DNA of 64,000 bases from the NCBI RefSeq assembly GCF_002591895.1, contig NZ_NISX01000005.1:1-64000 (forward strand), read 5' to 3'. The translations under genes and the position numbers were made by a program. A model generated the notes under the pieces. It ran no database searches and was not told the DNA's origin. It saw only the letters and a program-made list of their open reading frames with translations. The DNA comes from Lacimicrobium alkaliphilum (GTDB lineage: Bacteria > Pseudomonadota > Gammaproteobacteria > Enterobacterales > Alteromonadaceae). How positions within the stretch are numbered: the stretch's first letter is position 1; every line of letters starts with the position of its first letter. Positions 19,190 through 28,054 of the stretch are shown here, one piece after another.

Positions 19190-19924
19190 ATGATCTCCTC
19201 CTCAAAAGACGCCATCTATTCGCAACCGGCTGAGCAAGTATCTGATTTTCGTTTTGATGAAAACGTGGCTGAAGTGTTCCCGGACATGATCCAGCGTTCG
19301 GTGCCCGGATACAGCACCATTGTTGATGCAATCGGACAGATGGCGGGTCGCTACGCCGAAGCGAACTCTCATCTGTATGACCTGGGCTGTTCTTTAGGTG
19401 CAGTGAGTCTGGCCATCAGCCGTTATGTGCAGACGCCGGATTGTAAAATTATTGCCGTAGACAATTCCCCAGCCATGATAGAGCGTTGCCAGCGTCACCT
19501 GCAGGCGTTCAAATCGCCTGTTCCCATAGAAGTCGTCTGCGAAGATTTACAGAAAGTACCTATTCATAATGCCTCCATGGTGGTCATGAATTTTACCCTG
19601 CAGTTTATTCAGCCTGACCAACGCGCCGCTATTCTGGAGAAGATCTATCAGGGTCTGAAACCCGGCGGTGTACTGGTATTATCGGAGAAGGTCAGTCACC
19701 CCAGTGAGCAGGGAAATGCGTTATTGGTTGATCTTCACCATGAGTTTAAGAGGCGCAATGGCTACAGTGAGCTGGAGATCAGTCAGAAACGTTCAGCTCT
19801 GGAAAAAATCATGCTAACTGACAGCTTCTCAGATCACGAAGATCGGCTTAAAAAAGCCGGATTCAGCGACATCGTGATGTGGTTTAAGTGTTTTAATTTC
19901 GCCTCAATGGTAGCGGTAAAATAA
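19190..19924 (+). CDS. cmoA: Carboxy-SAM synthase
   Basis: This 244-residue Rossmann methyltransferase-fold protein converts S-adenosylmethionine and prephenate to carboxy-S-adenosylmethionine, the donor for the wobble base cmo5U34. The SAM loop is YDLGCSLGA near 63-71. NSPAMIERC and ASMVVMNFTLQFI follow. The segment VAEVFPDMIQRSVPGYSTI matches E. coli CmoA almost exactly. cmoB follows after 9 bp. The pathway acts on tRNAs such as the UAC-anticodon tRNA-Val encoded six times at 54.9-55.6 kb. Confidence 0.96.
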   Translation: MISSSKDAIYSQPAEQVSDFRFDENVAEVFPDMIQRSVPGYSTIVDAIGQMAGRYAEANSHLYDLGCSLGAVSLAISRYVQTPDCKIIAVDNSPAMIERCQRHLQAFKSPVPIEVVCEDLQKVPIHNASMVVMNFTLQFIQPDQRAAILEKIYQGLKPGGVLVLSEKVSHPSEQGNALLVDLHHEFKRRNGYSELEISQKRSALEKIMLTDSFSDHEDRLKKAGFSDIVMWFKCFNFASMVAVK

Positions 19925-19933
19925 AGGGTGACG

Positions 19934-20896
19934 ATGCAGGCTTTTCAACAATTTTACCAACAGATAGCCGGTTCCAATCTCAGCCATTGGTTAGAGGTGC
20001 TGCCGGCTCAGCTCGCTGACTGGCAGCGTCAACATAAAAAAGATCTGCAAAAATGGCAGAAGTTACTGGATAAGCTACCGGCTATTGAAACGGACGAACT
20101 GGATCTGAAAGAGAGTGTCACTATTGGCGCCACAAATAGCATTGACGAGTACACCCGCCGTCAGATTACGGGCCTGTTGATGCAGTTCAAGCCCTGGCGC
20201 AAGGGGCCGTTTCATCTGCACGGTATTCATCTGGATACCGAATGGCGCTCCGACTGGAAATGGGACAGAGTGCGCCCCCATCTAAGTCCTCTGGCTGGCA
20301 GAAAAGTGCTGGATGTTGGCTGCGGCAGCGGCTACCACCTTTGGCGCATGCTCGGTGAGGACGCTGAACTGGTGGTGGGGATCGATCCCTTCCCGCTATT
20401 TTTGATGCAGTTTCTGGCCATACGCCACTTTTATCCGGCTCCGCATATCCATATGCTGCCGCTGGGTGTGGAGCAGTTACCAGAGCTGAAAGCCTTTGAC
20501 ACGGTGTTTTCGATGGGGGTGCTCTATCATCGCAGAAGCCCCATCGATTTTCTTTACGAACTCAAGGCCCAGCTTAAACCCGGCGGCGAACTGTTGCTGG
20601 AAACCCTGGTTGTTGAAGGGGATGAACATACCGTACTGGTGTCCGGCGAACGCTATGCGCAAATGCGTAATGTCTGGTTTATTCCAAGCACTGCTGCGCT
20701 GACTGCGTGGATGAAACGGGTGGGTTTCAGGCACATTCGTACCGTGGATATCAGCACAACGTCCACCGAGGAACAGCGCAGTACAGAGTGGATGACGAAC
20801 CATTCCCTGGCTGATTATCTTGATCCGGGAAATTCAGACAAAACCATAGAGGGTTACCCCGCCCCTATGCGGGCGGTAATGATCGCATCGGTCTGA
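19934..20896 (+). CDS. cmoB: tRNA U34 carboxymethyltransferase
   Basis: This enzyme transfers the carboxymethyl group of carboxy-SAM to ho5U34 of tRNAs, giving cmo5U. The start is set at the ATG at 19934, 5 bp after AAAGGG. A GTG at 19928 would add two residues. Features: [18 protein letters not shown] at the N-terminus, [17 protein letters not shown] near 125-141 (SAM loop) and [15 protein letters not shown] near 193. The 320-residue length fits E. coli CmoB (323). It is co-transcribed with cmoA. Confidence 0.96.
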   Translation: MQAFQQFYQQIAGSNLSHWLEVLPAQLADWQRQHKKDLQKWQKLLDKLPAIETDELDLKESVTIGATNSIDEYTRRQITGLLMQFKPWRKGPFHLHGIHLDTEWRSDWKWDRVRPHLSPLAGRKVLDVGCGSGYHLWRMLGEDAELVVGIDPFPLFLMQFLAIRHFYPAPHIHMLPLGVEQLPELKAFDTVFSMGVLYHRRSPIDFLYELKAQLKPGGELLLETLVVEGDEHTVLVSGERYAQMRNVWFIPSTAALTAWMKRVGFRHIRTVDISTTSTEEQRSTEWMTNHSLADYLDPGNSDKTIEGYPAPMRAVMIASV

Positions 20897-21043
20897 CAAT
20901 CCTGTTTGCGATTCAACACATCTCTGCAGCAAATCCAATGAACTCGCGCACCCGGCAATGCGCGTAATTCGCAGCAAGGTTATTCCTGAGTATTGCATAT
21001 GTCAGCGTTTTTATAACAGCTGTTCGTTAGCGGATGGGGCCGG

Positions 21044-21850
21044 TCAAAGGTGTTTATCATCAAGTCGTTTTAGCAAGGCCGTATATTTGCCTTGCAGGTC
21101 CTGCTGTACTGACACAGACAGCAGGTGAAGTTTCTGTTTTTCAAACTCCTGCTTAAGATCAATGTAACGGCGTTTAAACTCAGCGTCGGTTGCTTCATGA
21201 CTGAGAACCTGCATCTTTGACAGAGTCAGCCTCGCTGCCTTTTCTGTTTGCGCAGCCAGTTGCTGAAGCTGGTTGATCTCATTAAGCTTCTTGGTTGCCT
21301 GTGATTTCAATTGCGGATTAGGATGCTTCTTGCTGATGCGACTAAGCGCCTTGGGATCCTGTACTGATTCGAGTAGAGTTTCAGCCAGTCTGGCGTTGTC
21401 GGATTCGAATATCACTTGCTGATTCAGCCGGTCTTTGTTGAGCTTTTTCAGAATATTCAGGCTCAGCCCCGTATCCGGCAGGTGTTGCCATTGCTTAAGT
21501 AGTAACTTTTCCAACAAACTATGATTACGACATTCATCAACAAAGCGTTTGCGCTGGGCAGGAGGGAGTTCCGGGTGATTATCACTCAAAAGTACCGTTT
21601 CGCTGCGTCGCTGAGCAACCTTACGCACTCTTTCATTGTTATCGGTTTGTGCCAGCTTCCACCAAATCGCAAAACTGTCCAGACGCTCCAGCGCGGCCAG
21701 TCTTACCGACGTACTGGCATCGTTAAACGCCAGTTCGTGGAGCAGGCTCTTATGTTCTGCTTTGGCAGGGTCCAGTCTTTCTAATGATGCCAATCTGACG
21801 TTGGCATCAGGATGCTGATAGCCCGGCTGAAAAAGCCGTTTAAAGATCAT
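21044..21850 (-). CDS. Short DUF349-type N-terminal protein, probably truncated
   Basis: From the ATG at 21850 the protein has 268 residues. It begins MIFKRLFQPGYQHP, followed by HEAT-like helices (VRLASLERLDPAKAEHKSLLHELAFND and SVRLAALERLDSFAIWWK), and ends in a Lys/Gln-rich coiled coil. This resembles the N-terminal third of the long DUF349 proteins of Shewanella and Vibrio, usually 850-1000 residues. The DUF349 repeats themselves are absent and only 150 bp follow, so the gene seems cut short. The start overlaps the yeaC stop by 11 bp. Confidence 0.65.
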   Translation of the reverse strand: MIFKRLFQPGYQHPDANVRLASLERLDPAKAEHKSLLHELAFNDASTSVRLAALERLDSFAIWWKLAQTDNNERVRKVAQRRSETVLLSDNHPELPPAQRKRFVDECRNHSLLEKLLLKQWQHLPDTGLSLNILKKLNKDRLNQQVIFESDNARLAETLLESVQDPKALSRISKKHPNPQLKSQATKKLNEINQLQQLAAQTEKAARLTLSKMQVLSHEATDAEFKRRYIDLKQEFEKQKLHLLSVSVQQDLQGKYTALLKRLDDKHL

Positions 21851-22115
21851 CCACTTTAAACCTGGCGATATCGCCCTTGAAGGACTGTCGTAAGGCTTGT
21901 TTAGATTTCTGCACAATGTCGCCATCGGCGCCTATTGTCATGTGTTCATCGGATTTAAGCACCGTTGCCTGATAGAGCATAACCGCCTGCATACTGGTCT
22001 CTCTCTGTGACTCTGAGAGAACCTGACCATCGGGCCATTTCCCTGTTTCTACAGCCTGGGACAAGCGCTCATAGACCTGTGGTGTCATAGCGCTGACTAT
22101 TTGTTGAATATTCAT
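21840..22115 (-). CDS. yeaC: DUF1315 protein, YeaC-like
   Basis: The protein has 91 residues. MTPQVYERLSQAVETGKWPDG, MQAVMLYQA and DEHMTIGADGDIVQKSKQ match the E. coli YeaC pattern closely. It is cytoplasmic and of unknown function. It is the middle gene of a tight trio, sharing its first base with the stop of the zinc-ribbon gene (22115) and overlapping the next gene's start. Confidence 0.9.
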   Translation of the reverse strand: MNIQQIVSAMTPQVYERLSQAVETGKWPDGQVLSESQRETSMQAVMLYQATVLKSDEHMTIGADGDIVQKSKQALRQSFKGDIARFKVDDL

Positions 22116-22507
22116 TAACCTGACTTCTTAATAAAGATCATACGAACACGGTTTACGATATACCAGATAAAGCCGATCACCGAACAGCCTATAGCCAGAT
22201 TGTACTGCATCTGTCCGTGCCAGAGGCACAAGGCGCCGCCATCTTTAATCAAATTCAGGGAAAACTGACAACCCAACTCTCTTGAGGGGCCGTCTCCCCA
22301 ATACAAAATGGCAAAACCGGCTACAAACATCAGCATTGCCAGCATTGACTGGGTCTGAATAGATTGCATCTTTTTAAAACGATTAAACCGTTCTTTACGC
22401 AGAATATCATCGCGACTGGCATGACCTACCGCAAACCCACAATGCTGACAGTTATCGGCCTTATCGGATATTTTCTTTTTACAGGATGGACAATCAATCA
22501 GCGCCAT
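22115..22507 (-). CDS. Zinc-ribbon membrane protein
   Basis: The protein has 130 residues from the ATG at 22507, with AGGAG five bases upstream. The N-terminal zinc ribbon has four Cys in CPSCKKKISDKADNCQHCG (about 6-24). Two transmembrane helices follow near 55-73 and 104-123. The role is unknown; such proteins often act as small membrane adaptors. It is the first gene of the trio with yeaC and the DUF349-type gene. Confidence 0.82.
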   Translation of the reverse strand: MALIDCPSCKKKISDKADNCQHCGFAVGHASRDDILRKERFNRFKKMQSIQTQSMLAMLMFVAGFAILYWGDGPSRELGCQFSLNLIKDGGALCLWHGQMQYNLAIGCSVIGFIWYIVNRVRMIFIKKSG

Positions 22508-22655
22508 AATCACTCCTGTTACAAATAATTAAAAGACTATAGGAAAACCTGAATGACCTGTATTTCAGGCCTGCCTCCAACCTGAAGCTCTGATTAAACG
22601 CATACCGCGCGGCAGAAGCCGCGCGGCAGGGTCTCTCAATTTAAATCAGCTTAGA

Positions 22656-24338
22656 TTACGGTTTCTCTGCTTTTGCTTTGTCGTAATCATCCCAGTATTC
22701 CTTCACTGTTTGCTTCATCTCTTTACGCAGTAAAAAGATACCAAACAAGTTTGGCAGGGTCATCACGACAATAGCAACAGCAGCAAGATTCCATACCAGT
22801 GTTGTATCTGAGAACGATGCCCAGAAAAACCCTGCTACGTAAAAAACCCGGTATGGCATCACAGAGCGAGGCCCCAGCAAATACGTCATCGCCCGGTCAC
22901 CATAATATGACCAGGCGATGGCTGTTGAAAAGGCGAACAGCAACAAGCCGATTGAGACAATGTACTGACCGTAATCACCAAAATAGCCACGGGTAAAGGC
23001 TTGAGTGGTCAGTTGCGCCGAGTGAATCAGGGACTTACCAGAGACAACGATATTGTCTTTTTCGAGCCGTCCGTCCTGAATATTCAGCGTACCGGTAAAT
23101 AGGTCTTCCCGCGAGCCCACACTAAATACTACATCTTCCGCCACAGAACGGGCATTGATAACAGTGAAGTCACGGTTTAGTGGCTTGCCAGAAACCACTT
23201 CCACCTTGCCGTTATAGCGCTCAACAGTGTGCCCCTGGGCGTCGTTCAGATAAAGATACAGCTGCTCTTTGTCCGTGTCTTTCTGGTCAGAATAGGTACC
23301 GGCCAGAATCTGCATATCGGCTCGCTCAAACACATTATCGAACTTTTCTTTCCAGACACCGGAAGAGAGGATCACCAACCCGGTGAGAGTACAAATAATG
23401 ATGGTATCGATAAAGGGCTCAAGTATTGACACCATACCTTCCGATACGGGTTCATCAGCTTTGGCCGAGGCGTGAGCGATAGGCGCTGAACCCTGCCCCG
23501 CTTCGTTAGAAAACAACCCCCGGTTTACCCCACGGTTAAAGGCATAGGCAATAGTGGCACCTAAAAAGCCACCCGCTGCGGCAGAGCCGGTAAAGGCATC
23601 GGAGATAACCGAAGCAAAAGCAGGGCCGATGTTTTCAATATTGTAAAAAATCACCGCCAGCGCACCGATGACATAGAGCACAGACATCAGAGGCACAATT
23701 TTAGACGTCACTTTGGCAATACGGCGAATACCACCAAGGATGACCAGCGCCAGCAATACTGCCAGTACGGCGCCGGTAAGCATCGGATCTAGGCCAAACG
23801 TGGCTTGCATACCCTGGGCTATATTATTGATCTGGGGCAGATTACCAGTGCCAAAAGAGCTGATTACCGTAGCGATGGCAAACGCAATGGCCAGCCATTT
23901 CATATTCAGACGCCTATCCATGTAATACATGGGTCCGCCGGCCATAGTGCCATCTTCGGTTTTCACACGATATTTATGGGATAGCGTGACTTCCACAAAC
24001 TTCGTGGTCATACCCAGAAATGCAGTGGCCCACATCCAGAACAGGGCCGCAGGTCCGCCGAGAAAAATCGCAAAGGCTACACCACCAATATTCCCTGTGC
24101 CCACTGTGCCGGACAACGCCGTAGTCAATGCCTGAAAGTGAGTCGTGTCACCGGGCATTCCTTTTCTATCCAGCTTACCCGTGACCACCAGCCAGGCATG
24201 TTTAAAGTAACGTACCTGTGGAAAACCCAGATAAAGGGTAAAAAACAATCCCACACCCAGCAATACATAGGGAAACCACACGGCTCCACCAAGCATGCCA
24301 TCCAGAGAGAGCAATATCTGATTAAAGAATTCCAACAC
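22656..24338 (-). CDS. AGCS-family sodium:amino-acid symporter with an extra extracytoplasmic domain
   Basis: The protein has 560 residues and starts at GTG after AAGGGG. The sodium:alanine symporter family is clear from [31 protein letters not shown] near 72-102, the [10 protein letters not shown] segment and [19 protein letters not shown]. About ten transmembrane segments are visible. Between two helices (about residues 328-450) lies a hydrophilic beta-rich insert of roughly 120 residues ([37 protein letters not shown]). Typical AGCS transporters (about 450 residues) lack it. It probably imports alanine or glycine with Na+. It is monocistronic. Confidence 0.9.
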   Translation of the reverse strand: MLEFFNQILLSLDGMLGGAVWFPYVLLGVGLFFTLYLGFPQVRYFKHAWLVVTGKLDRKGMPGDTTHFQALTTALSGTVGTGNIGGVAFAIFLGGPAALFWMWATAFLGMTTKFVEVTLSHKYRVKTEDGTMAGGPMYYMDRRLNMKWLAIAFAIATVISSFGTGNLPQINNIAQGMQATFGLDPMLTGAVLAVLLALVILGGIRRIAKVTSKIVPLMSVLYVIGALAVIFYNIENIGPAFASVISDAFTGSAAAGGFLGATIAYAFNRGVNRGLFSNEAGQGSAPIAHASAKADEPVSEGMVSILEPFIDTIIICTLTGLVILSSGVWKEKFDNVFERADMQILAGTYSDQKDTDKEQLYLYLNDAQGHTVERYNGKVEVVSGKPLNRDFTVINARSVAEDVVFSVGSREDLFTGTLNIQDGRLEKDNIVVSGKSLIHSAQLTTQAFTRGYFGDYGQYIVSIGLLLFAFSTAIAWSYYGDRAMTYLLGPRSVMPYRVFYVAGFFWASFSDTTLVWNLAAVAIVVMTLPNLFGIFLLRKEMKQTVKEYWDDYDKAKAEKP

Positions 24339-24415
24339 TAACCCCTTGTTATGATTATAATTTCAGTGATTGTGGACTTATTGCCGCAGGGCAATCAGGC
24401 CGAGCCTTGATTTAT

Positions 24416-25540
24416 TTAAAGTTGATTCATTACGCCATGAATGGCTACCAATACATCTTCGCCGAGCTTTTTACAACGCACGGGCGACCAGCCGTAGACT
24501 GCATCCGGTAAATCGGCGTTATCCTTAAAAGGCATTTCCAGAGTATAAGCCAGACATTCAAAACTATTGCCAATAGCATTTGAGGCAACGGTAAGGTTAG
24601 CTTCACCCGGCTTGTCTTTAGGATAGCCATAGGTGTCCTGAAACTCGGGCGTGATGGCCAACAGCGTTTGCTTGAACGTTGCTTCCTGATGGGCCATTTT
24701 CTCCCTATATTTGGGAATACCTTCACTACCGGCAAGAAAATTATATGGCAGGGCTTCATCACCGTGCACATCCAGAAACATGTCTACACCAGTTGCCTGC
24801 ATTTTCTCGCGTACGTAATACACTTCAGGACTGTTCTCCAGCGATGGATGAGCCCATTCACGGTTCAGATTAATGCCCTTGGCATTGGTGCGCAAATGGC
24901 CCCTGACTGAACCGTCCGGATTCATATTGGGTACGATATAGAATACAGCCTGCTCCAGCAGTGAGCGGGCCAGCCCGTCATCTTCATCCAGCAGGCGCTC
25001 CAGTAACCCTTCCACCAGCCATTCGGCCATGCTCTCACCAGGGTGTTGACGGGCAACAATCCAGATTGCCTTCTTGCCTTCTTCTTGCTGGCCAACAGTC
25101 AGCAACGACATATCACGTCCATCCAGAGTTTCCCCTAAATGACTTAATTCACAATCAAAAGATGTTTGTGCCCAGGCCAGCAAGTCAAGATGACGCTCAT
25201 AGCTGTATGGGGCAAAATAGGCATAGTAGGTCGTTGTATACTCAGGGGTATGGTCAATGGTCAGAGTGTCACCGTCAAAAGTACTGTCTACTCTGAACCA
25301 TTCTTCGCGGTCGTAAGATGCAACCGCCTGATATCCCTTCCAGCCTTCAGGATAGGCCGATTTGGCCAGCTCACCAATATGGAGTTTATGATTTATCATA
25401 GGGGTGGTTTCAAGGCGAAAATGAAACCACTGATAAAAATCTGACTGGTTATCTTTTCTTATTTTCAGGCGGATGTTATCGGGTGCATCAGCACTGATAA
25501 GTTGGATATTACCGCTATCAAAATTGCAGCTTATTCTCAT
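24416..25540 (-). CDS. M14-family zinc carboxypeptidase (cytosolic carboxypeptidase-like)
   Basis: From the ATG at 25540 the protein has 374 residues and no signal peptide. An N-terminal beta domain (about 1-115) precedes the peptidase. Zn ligands are in RQHPGE (HxxE) near 164 and in DVHGDE near 251. NPDGSVRGHLRTNAKGINLNRE gives the substrate-binding Arg and Asn. Catalytic Glu is probably in CLAYTLEMPFK near 345. This N-domain plus peptidase layout matches the bacterial M14 enzymes related to cytosolic carboxypeptidases. The substrate is unknown. Confidence 0.88.
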   Translation of the reverse strand: MRISCNFDSGNIQLISADAPDNIRLKIRKDNQSDFYQWFHFRLETTPMINHKLHIGELAKSAYPEGWKGYQAVASYDREEWFRVDSTFDGDTLTIDHTPEYTTTYYAYFAPYSYERHLDLLAWAQTSFDCELSHLGETLDGRDMSLLTVGQQEEGKKAIWIVARQHPGESMAEWLVEGLLERLLDEDDGLARSLLEQAVFYIVPNMNPDGSVRGHLRTNAKGINLNREWAHPSLENSPEVYYVREKMQATGVDMFLDVHGDEALPYNFLAGSEGIPKYREKMAHQEATFKQTLLAITPEFQDTYGYPKDKPGEANLTVASNAIGNSFECLAYTLEMPFKDNADLPDAVYGWSPVRCKKLGEDVLVAIHGVMNQL

Positions 25541-25641
25541 TGTTATCTGACATATAGTGAATGACGACGCTAATCTACCACAATCCCTTTTGATTCTCAT
25601 ACTATGTGCTTATCGGTGCTGCACTGACGGTTAAAAATCGT

Positions 25642-26253
25642 TCAACGCCCGGCTGCGAGCCATTGTCTGACCCTGAGACCGAGCCCGGAACTGTAGCCCA
25701 TATCCCGAGCCACAACCTTTGCGTCTTTATCGAGGATATAGTAGGTCGGATAGCCATATATACGGAATTGCTGCTTTAGCCCTTCGTGACCAAGCAGCAC
25801 ATCTCCCTGCACCTGATGGTCTTTTACGAACTTCCATACGTTTTCCAGGCTGGCATAATCCATCGCCACTTTCTTAATATTAATATGACGACTATCCAGA
25901 TCATCCAGATTACCAATACTCAGACTGCAGATCTGACACCAGGGCGCAAAGAAATATATCAGGGTAGGTTTATCCTGCGCCTCTATCAGAGGTGCACTAC
26001 CGCCCGCCAGTAAAGGTAAAGCGGTGGTATTGACCTGGCTGCCAGTGTCCAGCAGATCTCTTGTTTGCCAAAGATATATGCCAGCCAGAATCACCACCAG
26101 CAATAGCCACTGCCACCAGCTTTTCGTTTTTCTTTTTCCCGGTTCCTGCATAAATTTATCTTTTACCTGTTTTCTGTCCGGCATAAGACCCGGCTGTTGT
26201 GGCTTATCTTTCAGAATTGATCTAAGACGCAATATCCCGTCAGATTTAAACAT
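25642..26253 (-). CDS. Membrane-anchored thioredoxin-fold protein
   Basis: The protein has 203 residues. An N-terminal basic stretch is followed by one transmembrane helix (about 47-62), then a periplasmic thioredoxin domain with active site WCQIC (Cys 106 and 109) and the cis-Pro in YGYPTYY near 167. It resembles TlpA/ScsD-like thiol oxidoreductases, probably reducing or exchanging periplasmic disulfides. The upstream start has no clear Shine-Dalgarno; an internal ATG at 26151 would shorten it by 34 residues without touching the helix. Confidence 0.82.
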   Translation of the reverse strand: MFKSDGILRLRSILKDKPQQPGLMPDRKQVKDKFMQEPGKRKTKSWWQWLLLVVILAGIYLWQTRDLLDTGSQVNTTALPLLAGGSAPLIEAQDKPTLIYFFAPWCQICSLSIGNLDDLDSRHINIKKVAMDYASLENVWKFVKDHQVQGDVLLGHEGLKQQFRIYGYPTYYILDKDAKVVARDMGYSSGLGLRVRQWLAAGR

Positions 26254-26343
26254 TCAGAAAAGCGAAAAAGTGGTTATAATTTGCACAACCCTGTTACTGA
26301 ACTAAAGTAATGCTGTTACCTAAACGGCCCGGAGAATGGACTA

Positions 26344-26889
26344 ATGGCCTCCCGTAATCTCAACGATCTAGTACCCGCAGCAAAATCCAAAGCCGAACAG
26401 GTTATCCAGGCCTGTCAACAGGCGACGGGGTTTGAACTGTTGATTTACTGCACTTTAAGAACACTGGAGGAGCAGGCCCGACTCTATCGCCAATCCCGCT
26501 CACGGTCAGAAATTGATATCAAGATAGCAAAGTTCAATCAACGTGGCTTTGCCTTTTTAGGTGAAGTTCTGGAATCAGTGGGCCCCTGTTATGGCCCTCA
26601 CGTTACCAATGCTGCACCGGGTGAGTCCTGGCACAATTATGGTGAAGCCTGGGATGCGGTCCCGTTGATTGCGGGTAAGCCTGCATGGAACTACCTTCAA
26701 TCAAAAATCTACTGGGATGCCTATGGCGAAGCCGTTCGGCAGGTGGGTATGTTCTGGGCTGGTGACTGGACCAGTTTTCGTGAATACCCCCATGCGCAAT
26801 TACAGGCAGGCGGCAACCCGCTCAAGAGTCTGCCCGCCGACACGTTGCACGCCACATTAATGAAAAACAACCTGATCAGGTCAATCTAG
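26344..26889 (+). CDS. M15-family peptidoglycan peptidase, endolysin-like
   Basis: The protein has 181 residues and no signal peptide. The M15 zinc motif SWHNYGEAWD (SxHxxGxAxD, near 99-108) and the second His in EYPHAQL near 146 are present. The enzyme should cleave D-Ala or L-Ala/D-Glu bonds in the peptidoglycan stem. Lack of a secretion signal plus the following holin-like gene (10 bp downstream, with its own AGGAG) makes a phage-type lysis pair likely. No other phage genes are nearby. Confidence 0.88.
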   Translation: MASRNLNDLVPAAKSKAEQVIQACQQATGFELLIYCTLRTLEEQARLYRQSRSRSEIDIKIAKFNQRGFAFLGEVLESVGPCYGPHVTNAAPGESWHNYGEAWDAVPLIAGKPAWNYLQSKIYWDAYGEAVRQVGMFWAGDWTSFREYPHAQLQAGGNPLKSLPADTLHATLMKNNLIRSI

Positions 26890-26899
26890 GAGAAACCTC

Positions 26900-27661
26900 A
26901 TGTTGCAACTTGTTGCTGCCATTCCCGGTATTCTGAACGCCGTGGGCAAAGTGTCTGAGCTTTTCAGCAAAGGCAAAGAAGCGGTAAAGGAGATTACCGG
27001 CCAACCGTCATTATCATCAACACCCGAAGAATTGCAGACAGAAATACAGCACATGCCCGTCGACCAGCAAAATCGTTGGGCCGAGATCATGGCTAAAGAA
27101 GTGGACAAATATGTGGCTCAGAATGAACGTCTGGCCATAGAGATCGGACTGATCGACAAAAGCCTGACAGAGAACCTCAGTCAGGGTGCCGCTTCACATA
27201 TTGCAATGATGCGTATGACGACCCGCCCATGGGCCGTGCGCTGGATGGTCTACTATGTACTGTTTCCTTTCTTTCTGGTGATGGTCGATCTGATTCAGCA
27301 TCTGATTGTCACTTGGCTGCCTTTTCTGAAGCGCTGGATTGAGCCTTTTAATGCTTTTGAGTATGTATTCGGCGTAATGCGCTTTCCTGAAAGTGCCGAT
27401 CCCGGTGCTCTGGATGCACTGGCCAGAATGTTTACCGAGGGACAGGGGCCGGCAACGTTTGCCGGTAAACTCTATGTGGAGTCCATGCCCTGGGTTGTGG
27501 GCATCATTATCAGTTACATGGGGTTAAGAGAGATCGGTAAAGCTCGGGGGGTGGCAGACAAAGCGCCTGAAGGTCAGTTAGCACCACATTCTGTGGTTAA
27601 AAGCAGCCTGACTCAGGGAATCAGTCTGGTATCCGACATCCGTAGCTGGTTCAGAAAATAA
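26900..27661 (+). CDS. Holin-like membrane protein (3TM type)
   Basis: The protein has 253 residues. Residues 1-100 are amphipathic and helical. Then comes a TRPWAVRWM turn followed by a hydrophobic helix (about 118-137), another near 138-150 and a third near 196-213 before a basic tail. The pattern fits the 3TM holin family described for gene-transfer-agent release (RP motif before the first helix). Together with the upstream M15 peptidase it forms a compact lysis cassette. A different membrane role cannot be excluded. Confidence 0.65.
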   Translation: MLQLVAAIPGILNAVGKVSELFSKGKEAVKEITGQPSLSSTPEELQTEIQHMPVDQQNRWAEIMAKEVDKYVAQNERLAIEIGLIDKSLTENLSQGAASHIAMMRMTTRPWAVRWMVYYVLFPFFLVMVDLIQHLIVTWLPFLKRWIEPFNAFEYVFGVMRFPESADPGALDALARMFTEGQGPATFAGKLYVESMPWVVGIIISYMGLREIGKARGVADKAPEGQLAPHSVVKSSLTQGISLVSDIRSWFRK

Positions 27662-27993
27662 CCGTTTTCCCAAACAATGCCGGAGAGCTGTTCCCGACTC
27701 CCCGGTATACGACCGCCAGGGAAGGCGGAAGTGCAGATAACGCAAGGAGCAGTTCTCTGCCGACCGCCAGGGAAGGCGGAAGTGCAGATAACGCAGGGAG
27801 CAGTTCTCTGCCGACCGCCAGGGAAGGCGGAAGTGCAGGTTATGCAGGAGCACCATGGCGTATGGAACGCCATGGAACAGCTTTAGCTGGCCTGCGCAGC
27901 AGGTAAGCTACAGGGAGGTAGCTTATAATCACCTGCCCGTCCATCCATGGACATCGCCGGGTAATTGTTCCCGACTATCCCGGCATACGACAT
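27662..27993. repeat. Repeat-rich region after the lysis genes
   Basis: No gene is supported. A 51-bp unit is tandemly repeated (27710-27760, 27761-27811, then a partial copy to about 27840), each with a CCGCC/GGCGG hairpin and a second imperfect one. The cluster is bounded by imperfect direct repeats, TTCCCGACT followed by CCCGG(T/C)ATACGAC, at about 27691 and 27969. A four-hairpin element lies at 27853-27922. ORFs through the repeats are low-complexity by-products. Confidence 0.75.
27853..27922 (-). repeat. Four-hairpin dispersed repeat, copy R2
   Basis: Hairpins in order: CCATGGCG/CGCCATGG, CAGCT/AGCTG (27878-27889), CCTGC/GCAGG (27891-27903) and GCTAC/GTAGC (27907-27922). The second and third match copies R1 and R3. 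The first and fourth occupy the same places with different stem sequences. Confidence 0.75.
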
Positions 27994-28023
27994 AATAAAG
28001 GCTTCATTAAAGAAGCCTTTATT
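27994..28023 (-). terminator. Terminator of the long GAPDH gene
   Basis: The stem AATAAAGGCTT/AAGCCTTTATT lies 32 bp past the GAPDH stop and can work in both directions. Confidence 0.75.
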
Positions 28024-28054
28024 GGATAATACCCCGTGTATCAGGTTGGGTAAA

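Noticed and set aside
27710-27840. Possible CRISPR array (regular repeats)
   Set aside because: The units are directly tandem without unique spacers, only about 2.7 copies exist, and no cas gene is in the window.
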